NCBI GenBank assembly: GCA_029863355.1
Contig: JAOTVO010000115.1
Location: forward strand, 1-7,898
Length of the DNA: 7,898 nt
Source: Candidatus Krumholzibacteriia bacterium
GTDB taxonomy: Bacteria; Krumholzibacteriota; Krumholzibacteria; WVZY01; JAKEHA01
Reading direction: 5' to 3'
Shown here: positions 1-5,234 of the stretch, piece after piece
Layout of the letters: every line of letters begins with the position of its first letter
How positions within the stretch are numbered: the first letter of the stretch is position 1
The notes under the pieces: model-generated
Told to the model about the DNA's origin: nothing
Database searches by the model: none
Seen by the model: only the letters and a program-made list of their open reading frames with translations
Translations under genes and position numbers: made by a program

Positions 1-980
1 TGTTCATCGACCACGTCATCATCGAGGCGACGGCCGGCGACGGCGGCGACGGCTGCGTGTCGTTCCGGCGCGAGAAGTCCGTGCCCCGCGGCGGCCCCAA
101 CGGGGGCGACGGGGGCAAGGGCGGCGACGTGGTGGTGACCGCGTCGGCGGACGTGCGCACGCTCGTCGATCTGCACTACCGCCGGCACCACACGGCCGGC
201 CGCGGCGAGCACGGCAAGGGGAAGAGCCAGCGGGGAAGGGACGGCGAGGACGCCGTCGTCGTGGTCCCTCCTGGCACCGTGGTCAAGGACGCGCAGAGCG
301 GGGAGGTGCTGGGCGAGCTGCTGGAGCCGGGCGCGCGGGTGGTGGCGGCGTGCGGGGGCGGGCGCGGGCTGGGCAACGAGCGCTACAAGTCGTCGCGCAA
401 CCGCGCGCCGCGCCGCTTCACCTACGGCGGGGACGGGGAGAAGCGCACCCTGGAGCTGACCCTGAAGCTCGTTGCCGACGTGGGGCTGGTGGGCGCGCCC
501 AACGCCGGCAAGTCGACGCTGCTCTCCGTGATCAGCGCGGCGCACCCGAAGATCGCCGGCTACCCGTTCACCACCACGACGCCCGTGCTCGGTATCGTGC
601 GCGCGGGCGAGTCCGGCGCGTTCGTCATGGTGGATATCCCCGGCCTCATCGAAGGGGCGCACGCCGGCAAGGGGATGGGTATCGAGTTCTTGCGTCACGT
701 CGAACGCTGCCGCGCGCTAGTCTACATGGTGGACGTCACCGGCCCCGACGTCGGCGCCGACTACGGCGTGCTGCGCGGCGAGCTCATGCGTTACGACCCG
801 GCGCTGCTCGCTCGCCCGAGCGTCCTGGCCCTGACCAAGTGCGACCTGTTGCCCGGTGGCGCGCGCGGTGTCGACCCCGAGTTCTTGGCCCTGCACGAGC
901 GCGTTGCACCGATGTCGGCCGTGAGCGGGGAGGGGTTGCAGGGTCTGGTCACAGAGATCGCGAAGCTGCTCGAACGCTAG
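1..980 (+). CDS. obgE: GTPase ObgE/CgtA (5' end cut by one base)
   Basis: This is an Obg-family GTPase. Such proteins bind GTP/GDP, associate with the 50S ribosomal subunit late in its assembly and link to stringent-response and cell-cycle control. The reading frame is open from the first base. The window begins with TG followed by TTC ATC GAC, so the start codon very probably lies at position 0, giving about 326 residues. The glycine-rich Obg fold covers roughly residues 1-157 (start MFIDHVIIEATAGDGGDG). The G domain follows: G1 GAPNAGKST at 165-173, switch I YPFTTTTPVLG, G3 DIPGLIEG at 212-219, G4 TKCD at 279-282 and G5 SAVSG at 306-310. The protein ends about 14 residues after G5, so it lacks the optional C-terminal OCT domain of some homologues. 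In many bacteria obg follows rplU-rpmA, which would lie outside the window. dprA follows after 41 bp. The family assignment is very secure. Confidence 0.97.
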   Translation, partial: FIDHVIIEATAGDGGDGCVSFRREKSVPRGGPNGGDGGKGGDVVVTASADVRTLVDLHYRRHHTAGRGEHGKGKSQRGRDGEDAVVVVPPGTVVKDAQSGEVLGELLEPGARVVAACGGGRGLGNERYKSSRNRAPRRFTYGGDGEKRTLELTLKLVADVGLVGAPNAGKSTLLSVISAAHPKIAGYPFTTTTPVLGIVRAGESGAFVMVDIPGLIEGAHAGKGMGIEFLRHVERCRALVYMVDVTGPDVGADYGVLRGELMRYDPALLARPSVLALTKCDLLPGGARGVDPEFLALHERVAPMSAVSGEGLQGLVTEIAKLLER

Positions 981-986
981 GGAAGA

Positions 987-1004
987 CCGCCGCGCGCGCG
1001 GCGG
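987..1004. repeat. Perfect 18-bp GC palindrome between obgE and dprA
   Basis: CCGCCGCGC is followed directly by its reverse complement GCGCGGCGG. In RNA it could form a seven-pair stem with a GCGC loop. It lies 7 bp after the obgE stop and just before the dprA Shine-Dalgarno sequence. There is no T-tract after it, so it is not a classical intrinsic terminator. In DNA this GC-rich it may be chance. A role in RNA stability or in lowering expression of dprA is only a possibility. Confidence 0.4.
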
Positions 1005-1008
1005 GTGT

Positions 1009-1013
1009 GGAGG
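1009..1013 (+). promoter_or_regulatory. Shine-Dalgarno sequence that decides the dprA start
   Basis: GGAGG lies 8 nt before the ATG at 1022. Another in-frame ATG at 1016 and a GTG at 1007 are too close to it, or overlap it, to be served by it. The reading frame stays open far upstream inside obgE, so this ribosome binding site is what fixes the start. Confidence 0.75.
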
Positions 1014-1021
1014 TGATGGGT

Positions 1022-2104
1022 ATGTTCGAGAACTATCAAGCGGCGCTAGCCCTGGTCGTGGTGGGCGCGCCGGAGTGCCTGGATCTGTCGCTCGACGCCG
1101 AGGAGCTCTTCGCGCTCCTCCAGGATACGGGAGGACGCGATCGGCTCACCGCGCTGATCGGCAAGCGCGTGGGGCCGGTGGACTGGCGCGCATTCGACGC
1201 CCAGCGCGACGCCGTCGCGCGCACGGGGACGCGCTGTCTGTGCCCGCGCGACCCTGAGTATCCGGAGGCGCTCCGCGAGGTGGCGCAGCCGCCGGCGCTC
1301 CTGTTCTGCAAGGGCGACGTCGAGCGCCTGCGGGTGCGCGGCGTGGCGGTGGTGGGCACGCGCAAGCCCTCGCCGGGAGGCGTGGCCTTTGCCAAGCGCC
1401 TGGCGCGCGACCTCTCCGCGGCCGGCGTTACCGTGGTGAGCGGGCTGGCGCGCGGCATCGATACCGCGGCGCACAGCGGCGCCCTGGGCCTGCCCGGGAC
1501 GACGGTGGCGGTGATCGGCACTGGTCTGGACGTGCCGTACCCAGCGGAGAACGCCGCCCTGATGATGGAGATCGCGGCCGAAGGTTGCGTGGTGAGCGAG
1601 CAGCTCATGGGCATGCACGCCGCCGCGCACGTGTTCCCGCGGCGCAACCGCATGATCAGCGCGCTGGCCCACGCCGTGGTCGTCGTTGAGGGCGGGCTGC
1701 GCAGCGGCGCCCTCATCACGGCGCGCTGGGCCCTCGAACAGGGCCGCGACGTGGGGGCGGTACCGGGGTTTCCCGGTGATTTCCGGGCCCAGGGACCCAA
1801 TCACCTGATCCGCCAGGGAGGCTTCCTGGTGGAGGGGGCGGGCGACGTGTTCGACGCCGTGCCCCTGCTGCGCCCCGAGCCGGTGGCCGGCGGCGAGGAG
1901 CGCGCGAGCGAAGACGACGACGCCCCGCCGGGGGCGCAGGCGGTGCTGGCCGCACTCTCGCGCTCCGGCGCGCCGGTCGATGAGATCGCGGCGCACACCG
2001 GGCTCGCCGTCGCCGACGTGCAACGGCATCTGTTAGAGTTGGAGCTGGCCGGGCTGGCCGAAAGCGACGCGGCCGGCCGCTATGCGCGACCACAGGGCGC
2101 GTAG
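1022..2104 (+). CDS. dprA: DNA-processing protein DprA
   Basis: DprA (Smf) binds incoming single-stranded DNA during natural transformation and loads RecA onto it. It is also widely conserved in bacteria not known to be competent. The 360-residue protein shows the family order: a short N-terminal region, the lead-in RDPEYPEAL then PPALLFCKGD (about 76-98), and a Rossmann-like DprA domain. That domain has VVGTRKPSPGG (G112-T113-R114), SGLARGID at 140-147, a VIGTGLDVPYPAEN segment, FPRRNR at 205-210, EGGLRSGALITA from 223 and GPNHLIRQG at 258-266. The last 50 or so residues (about 305-356, with VDEIAAHTGL and LLELELAGL) form a DprA-type winged helix. It lies between obgE and a lipid A acyltransferase gene. 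I see no other competence gene in the window, and the topA gene that often follows dprA is absent here. The assignment is secure; actual competence cannot be inferred. Confidence 0.95.
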   Translation: MFENYQAALALVVVGAPECLDLSLDAEELFALLQDTGGRDRLTALIGKRVGPVDWRAFDAQRDAVARTGTRCLCPRDPEYPEALREVAQPPALLFCKGDVERLRVRGVAVVGTRKPSPGGVAFAKRLARDLSAAGVTVVSGLARGIDTAAHSGALGLPGTTVAVIGTGLDVPYPAENAALMMEIAAEGCVVSEQLMGMHAAAHVFPRRNRMISALAHAVVVVEGGLRSGALITARWALEQGRDVGAVPGFPGDFRAQGPNHLIRQGGFLVEGAGDVFDAVPLLRPEPVAGGEERASEDDDAPPGAQAVLAALSRSGAPVDEIAAHTGLAVADVQRHLLELELAGLAESDAAGRYARPQGA

Positions 2105-2133
2105 CGGGCATCGGCAAACGCGAAGGGAAAGCG

Positions 2134-3030
2134 GTGCTCAGTCGAACCAAGCGCGCGCGGCACGCGATCGAATACGCGGGCGTGCGTTTTGCGCTCGCGC
2201 TCGCCGCCAGATTGCCCATGGGCCTGGCGCGCGGCATCGGCGCGGCGCTCGGCGGCATCGCCTTCGACGTGGTGCGCGTTCGTCGCGCGGTGGTGATCGA
2301 CAACATCGAGCGCAGTCTGGGCGTGGGAAGGCGCACGGCGGGGCGGATCGGGCGGCGGTCCTACGCCAACCTGGGCCGGTCCCTGATGGAGTTCGCCGCG
2401 CAGCGCCGCCTCGACCATGGCCAGGTGCGCGCCCTGGTGCGCTTCGAGGGGTCCGAGCACCTCGACGCCGCGCTGGCCGGCGGGCGCGGGGCCGTGATCT
2501 TCGGCGGACACTACGGCAACTGGGAGCTGCTGGGCGCGGCCATCGCGGCGCGCGGCTACCCCCTCCACTTCCTCGTCGGGGAACAGACCAACGGGCGCGT
2601 GGACGACGCGATGAACGACCTGCGCCGCCGCCAGGGCATCGGCATCATCACGCGCGACGTCGCCCTGCGCAAGGTCCTGCGCGCACTGCGGGATAACCAG
2701 GTCGTAGCACTCCTGGGCGACCAGGACGCGCGCGAGGCGGGGGTGTTCGTGGATTTCCTGGGGCGGAGTGCTTCCACGGTGCGGGGGCCGGCGATGTTCG
2801 CCGTCCGGCAGCGCTGCCCCATCGTCGCCAGTTTCATCCGCCGCGAGGGGCACGGGCGCCATGCCGCCGTGCTGGAAGCGCCGCTCTACGCGGATCCTTC
2901 GCTGGAGGGGGAAGCGGCCGTCGCCGACCTCACGCAGCGCGCCACGCATTGCCTGGCCACGCACATCCGCCGCCACCCGGAGGAGTACTTCTGGGCGCAC
3001 CGGCGCTGGAAGACGGCGCCGCCCTCGTGA
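2134..3030 (+). CDS. LpxL/HtrB-family lipid A acyltransferase
   Basis: This belongs to the LpxL/LpxM (HtrB) acyltransferase family. Known members act at the cytoplasmic face of the inner membrane and move a fatty acyl chain from acyl-ACP to a lipid A precursor. The 298-residue protein has a basic N-terminus followed by a hydrophobic/amphipathic stretch (about 14-50) that could anchor it. The catalytic H-x4-E motif is seen as GGHYGNWE, with H126 and E131. Further typical segments are LLGDQDAREAGVFVDFLG, the STVRGPAMFAVRQRCPIV region and a C-terminal PEEYFWAHRRWK, which matches the usual PEQY-W-HRRWK ending. The GTG start has GAAGGG 6 nt upstream. The gene starts 29 bp after dprA and probably shares its transcript. 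Its stop is 6 bp from the stop of the opposing DUF3467 gene. Which lipid A position it acylates cannot be told, and another lysophospholipid acceptor is possible. Confidence 0.88.
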   Translation: MLSRTKRARHAIEYAGVRFALALAARLPMGLARGIGAALGGIAFDVVRVRRAVVIDNIERSLGVGRRTAGRIGRRSYANLGRSLMEFAAQRRLDHGQVRALVRFEGSEHLDAALAGGRGAVIFGGHYGNWELLGAAIAARGYPLHFLVGEQTNGRVDDAMNDLRRRQGIGIITRDVALRKVLRALRDNQVVALLGDQDAREAGVFVDFLGRSASTVRGPAMFAVRQRCPIVASFIRREGHGRHAAVLEAPLYADPSLEGEAAVADLTQRATHCLATHIRRHPEEYFWAHRRWKTAPPS

Positions 3031-3036
3031 GGCCGG

Positions 3037-3357
3037 CTAGCGCTTCTCCGCCGAGGGAGGCTGCGTCTGAAAACCGATGGGCCCGCGCCCGGGCTCGTTG
3101 GGCGCGAGCTTGATCTCCCCGTGCTCGGTCTCGAACTTCTTGACGTTGTCCTCGAGGGTGCGCAGCAGCGCCTTGGCATGCTGCGGCGTGGTGAGGATAC
3201 GGGCGAAGACCTTCGCCTTCTGCGCGCCCGGCAGCATGCGCGCAAAGTCCAGCACGAACTCGGAACTGGAGTGGGTGATGATGACGAAGTTCGAGTAGAC
3301 GCCCTCCCACTCCTTGTCGCCGATCTCGATGTTAACTGTTCGCTGTTCGGGGCTCAT
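3037..3357 (-). CDS. DUF3467 family protein
   Basis: This small protein of 106 residues matches the DUF3467 family, whose function is unknown to me. Family-like segments are VYSNFVIITHSSSEFVLDFARMLPG (about 20-44), then KAKVFARILTTPQHAKALL (about 47-65), then a helix LEDNVKKFETEHGEI. The last 20 residues are proline-rich and look disordered. There is no signal peptide or membrane segment, so it is probably cytosolic. The start is supported by GGGAGG 5 nt before the ATG (plus positions 3363-3368) and by a good minus-strand promoter about 48 bp further up. The gene stands alone, divergent from the heptose operon and convergent with the acyltransferase gene. The family assignment comes from recognising the sequence pattern; I cannot offer a function. 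Confidence 0.85.
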   Translation of the reverse strand: MSPEQRTVNIEIGDKEWEGVYSNFVIITHSSSEFVLDFARMLPGAQKAKVFARILTTPQHAKALLRTLEDNVKKFETEHGEIKLAPNEPGRGPIGFQTQPPSAEKR

Positions 3358-3404
3358 GTCTCCCTCCCGGGATCGTTGGTGACGCGCGCGTGCGCGCCCG
3401 TGTC

Positions 3405-3433
3405 AATCTAGCACACGACCCCGCGCGCCACAA
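3405..3433 (-). promoter_or_regulatory. Sigma70-like promoter for the DUF3467 gene
   Basis: Read on the minus strand: -35 TTGTGG (plus 3428-3433), a 17-bp spacer, then -10 TAGATT (plus 3405-3410), preceded by GTGTGC. The expected transcript start near 3398 gives a leader of about 40 nt before the ATG at 3357. Spacing is ideal, and the sequence around the -10 matches that of the divergent promoter at 3515-3543, which supports both. Confidence 0.6.
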
Positions 3434-3471
3434 GGCGAGCAAGTGGCTTCGTCGGTGCCCCGCGCGATCAT

Positions 3472-3498
3472 GTAACCTATTGCTATATAGTTGGTTAC
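3472..3498. promoter_or_regulatory. AT-rich dyad between divergent promoters, possible operator
   Basis: GTAACC and GGTTAC form a perfect 6-bp inverted repeat separated by 15 bp. The spacer is unusually AT-rich for this window and itself holds the palindrome CTATATAG (3483-3490). The dyad sits between the -35 boxes of the two divergent promoters: 38 bp from the DUF3467 one and 16 bp from the heptose-operon one. That placement suits an activator or shared regulator site. The binding protein is unknown and the role is inferred. Confidence 0.4.
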
Positions 3499-3514
3499 GT
3501 TGACGGTCGTGACC

Positions 3515-3543
3515 TTGACAGGCTCGGGACCGTGTGCTAGGTT
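3515..3543 (+). promoter_or_regulatory. Sigma70-like promoter for the rfaE1-sucCD operon
   Basis: A perfect -35 TTGACA (3515-3520), a 17-bp spacer and -10 TAGGTT (3538-3543), the latter preceded by GTGTGC as in the divergent promoter. The transcript should start near 3550, about 140 nt before the rfaE1 start codon. A second TTGAC lies 15 bp upstream at 3500-3504. The -10 is weak by E. coli standards, but the shared context supports the call. Confidence 0.65.
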
Positions 3544-3549
3544 TAGCGC

Positions 3550-3690
3550 GTTTGCAGGAACCGCAATCCTTGCACGCGCGCGGTCGCGGTCCCACGGCAG
3601 CCCGGGACCGCGTTGCATTTCCGGACCGCCGCCCCGCCGCCGGCGGGCGGGCCGCGACATCCTGGCCCAACGGCCCCTTCGAGGTGTCCC
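3550..3690 (+). other. Long 5' leader of the heptose operon
   Basis: From the predicted transcript start to the GTG start codon there are about 140 nt without a convincing coding region. The leader holds a perfect 9-bp stem (3585-3612), a near-palindromic GC-rich stretch (3631-3652, 9 of 11 pairs), three copies of TTGCA (3552, 3570, 3613) and finally the ribosome binding site GAGG at 3681-3684. I do not recognise a known riboswitch class. With the promoters, the dyad and the leader, this accounts for the 333-bp gap between genes. Confidence 0.45.
3585..3612 (+). repeat. 9-bp perfect stem-loop in the rfaE1 leader
   Basis: CGCGGTCCC pairs perfectly with GGGACCGCG across a 10-nt loop. The stem is followed by TTGCATTTCC rather than a run of T, so it is at best a weak or non-classical terminator. 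It could equally be a leader RNA structure or a protein-binding dyad downstream of the promoter. The motif CGGGACC also occurs at 3525-3531 inside the promoter spacer. Confidence 0.5.
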
Positions 3691-4695
3691 GTGACGACTC
3701 CGACGCGGAGTAATCCGCGATTGCCCGTCGAGCGCGTCGCCGCCCACGCCGAGCGCTTCGCCTTCGCGCGCGTGGCGGTGGTGGGCGACGTGATGCTCGA
3801 CCGCTACTTCTGGGGCGACGCGGAGCGCATTTCTCCCGAAGCCCCCGTGCCCGTCGTACAGGTGCTGCGGCGCAGCGCGCGCCTGGGCGGGGCCGCCAAC
3901 GTCGCGGCCAACCTGCGCGCGCTCGAAGCCACCGTCCACTTGCTCGGCATCACGGGCGACGATCGCGAAGGCGCCGAGCTGCGCGACCTAGTCTCGGCGC
4001 AAGGCATCGACGCCTCGGGCCTGGTGGGCGTGGCGGGACGCGAAACGACGGAGAAGGTTCGCATCATTGCGCGCAACCAGCAGGTCGTGCGCGCGGACTT
4101 CGAGACCGAGTCACCGCCTCCGGCCGACGCCGTCGCGCGGCTGTTCGCCGCAGCGGGCGCGCTGGCGGCGACCTGTGACGCACTGGTCGTCTCCGATTAC
4201 GGCAAGGGCGTGGTGGCCCAGGCGCCGCTCGGCGCGCTCATCGCGGCGTGGCGTTCGGCGGGAAAGCCCGTGCTCGTCGATCCGTACGTGCCGCACTTCT
4301 CCTGGTATGCAGGCGCGAGCGTGGTCACCCCGAACGCCAAGCAGGTGTTCCGGGCGACCGGTCTGCGCTTCGGCGACGGTCAAGACCCTGCCGCGCGCGC
4401 CTTCGCGGTGATGCGCGAGCTCGCGCTGGAGGCGCTGCTGGTCACGCGCGGGGAAGACGGAATGAGCCTGTTCCACGGCGCCGGCGGCGAGGTGCACATC
4501 CCCACCGTGGCCAAGGAGGTCTACGACGTCACCGGCGCGGGGGACACGGTGATCGGCGTGCTGGCCGCCGCGCTGGCCGCGGGGGTCGACCTGACCGACG
4601 CGGTGATCATGGCCAACGCGGCCGCCGGCGAGGTCGTGCGCGAGGTCGGCACCGCCAGTGTCACCAGGGACGTCCTCGTAAGTGCTTTCAAATGA
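3691..4695 (+). CDS. rfaE1: D-glycero-beta-D-manno-heptose-7-phosphate kinase
   Basis: This is the kinase half of HldE (also called HldA). It phosphorylates D-glycero-beta-D-manno-heptose 7-phosphate at C1 with ATP on the way to ADP-heptose for the LPS inner core, in the cytosol. The 334-residue protein is a PfkB/ribokinase-fold enzyme. It has VVGDVMLDRYFWGDAERISPEAPVPV near the start, GGAANVAANL from 66, the RNQQVVRADFE segment, VVSDYGKG, and VYDVTGAGDTVIGVLAA with catalytic base D285. Two usual features differ: DPK reads DPY (197-199), and the metal-site NxxE reads NAKQ (215-218). The GTG start at 3691 has GAGG 6 nt upstream. A longer frame from a TTG at 3613 would only add a low-complexity extension over the leader hairpins, so I reject it. 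The stop overlaps the next start as ATGA. The assignment is strong, with some doubt about substrate range. Confidence 0.92.
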   Translation: MTTPTRSNPRLPVERVAAHAERFAFARVAVVGDVMLDRYFWGDAERISPEAPVPVVQVLRRSARLGGAANVAANLRALEATVHLLGITGDDREGAELRDLVSAQGIDASGLVGVAGRETTEKVRIIARNQQVVRADFETESPPPADAVARLFAAAGALAATCDALVVSDYGKGVVAQAPLGALIAAWRSAGKPVLVDPYVPHFSWYAGASVVTPNAKQVFRATGLRFGDGQDPAARAFAVMRELALEALLVTRGEDGMSLFHGAGGEVHIPTVAKEVYDVTGAGDTVIGVLAAALAAGVDLTDAVIMANAAAGEVVREVGTASVTRDVLVSAFK

Positions 4696-5219
4696 GCGAA
4701 TCAGGGTCATCACCTGAGGTGAGACTGGAGGGGTGGGTCAGCGCTGGCGCGCTCGAGCGGGTGGCCCGGGAGTGGCGCCGCGCCGCTCGGCGCGTGGTCT
4801 TCACCAACGGGTGTTTCGACCTGCTGCACCCCGGGCATCTCGCGCTGCTCGAGGAAGCGGCGGGGATCGGCGATCTGCTACTCGTCGCCATCAACGACGA
4901 CGCCTCGGTGGGGCGCCTCAAGGGCCCGGGGCGGCCAATCTATCCGGCTGCCGAACGCGTCGAGCTCCTCCTGGCGCTGCGCTGGGTGGACGCGGTGACG
5001 GTGTTCGCCGAGGACACGCCGCTGGAAACGATTCAGAAAGTCAGACCGGACATACTCGTCAAGGGGTCCGAGTACGGCGACGGCGAGATCGTCGGAGAAC
5101 CGTTCGTGTTGGGGTACGGGGGCGAGGTGAGGCGGTTTCCGATGAAGCCCGGATACGCCACGAGCAGCGTGGTCCGGCGCATCGCCGAGCGAACCGACGA
5201 TGACCCCGGGACCCAGTAG
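4692..5219 (+). CDS. rfaE2: D-glycero-beta-D-manno-heptose 1-phosphate adenylyltransferase
   Basis: This is the nucleotidyltransferase half of HldE as a separate protein (HldC, ADP-heptose synthase). It transfers AMP from ATP to heptose 1-phosphate. The 175-residue protein is a small cytidylyltransferase-fold enzyme with FTNGCFDLLHPGHL at 37-50, in which H46-P-G-H49 is the HxGH signature. Next come INDDASVGRLKGPGRP, the segment ILVKGSEYGDGEIVG (V123 onwards) and a TSSV motif at 157-160 in place of the STT-type motif. The start is the ATG inside ATGA at the rfaE1 stop, so the two are probably translationally coupled. This fits enzymes acting in sequence, although the bisphosphate phosphatase GmhB that acts between them is not in the window. 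Nor is the isomerase GmhA. The last dozen residues are polar and probably disordered. Confidence 0.94.
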   Translation: MSESGSSPEVRLEGWVSAGALERVAREWRRAARRVVFTNGCFDLLHPGHLALLEEAAGIGDLLLVAINDDASVGRLKGPGRPIYPAAERVELLLALRWVDAVTVFAEDTPLETIQKVRPDILVKGSEYGDGEIVGEPFVLGYGGEVRRFPMKPGYATSSVVRRIAERTDDDPGTQ

Positions 5220-5234
5220 GGAAGGAACCGAGGC

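Noticed and set aside
350..1021. The dprA reading frame stays open for 672 bp upstream, inside obgE.
   Set aside because: The upstream translation is Arg/Ala-rich and family-free, as expected for a shifted frame of GC-rich obgE. The Shine-Dalgarno sequence at 1009 and the DprA homology place the start at 1022.
2080..3000. A 306-codon minus-strand open frame opposite the acyltransferase gene.
   Set aside because: It has no motif and no plausible ribosome binding site. The plus strand has the H-x4-E acyltransferase motif and the family C-terminus.
3381..3400. Alternating CG repeats in the DUF3467 leader.
   Set aside because: Short GCGC runs are common throughout this window and show no defined dyad or spacing.
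3585..3625. The 9-bp stem as an intrinsic terminator.
   Set aside because: There is no run of T after the stem, and a coding operon follows on the same strand. I kept it only as a leader structure.
3613..3690. A longer rfaE1 starting at a TTG at 3613.
   Set aside because: The extra 26 residues are Pro/Arg/Ala-rich, overlap the leader dyads and have no Shine-Dalgarno sequence. The GTG at 3691 begins just before the conserved kinase domain.
3491..3694. A 67-codon open frame ending in GTGA at the rfaE1 start, a possible coupled leader peptide.
   Set aside because: Its TTG start is upstream of the promoter, and I find no ATG, GTG or TTG in that frame within the predicted transcript.
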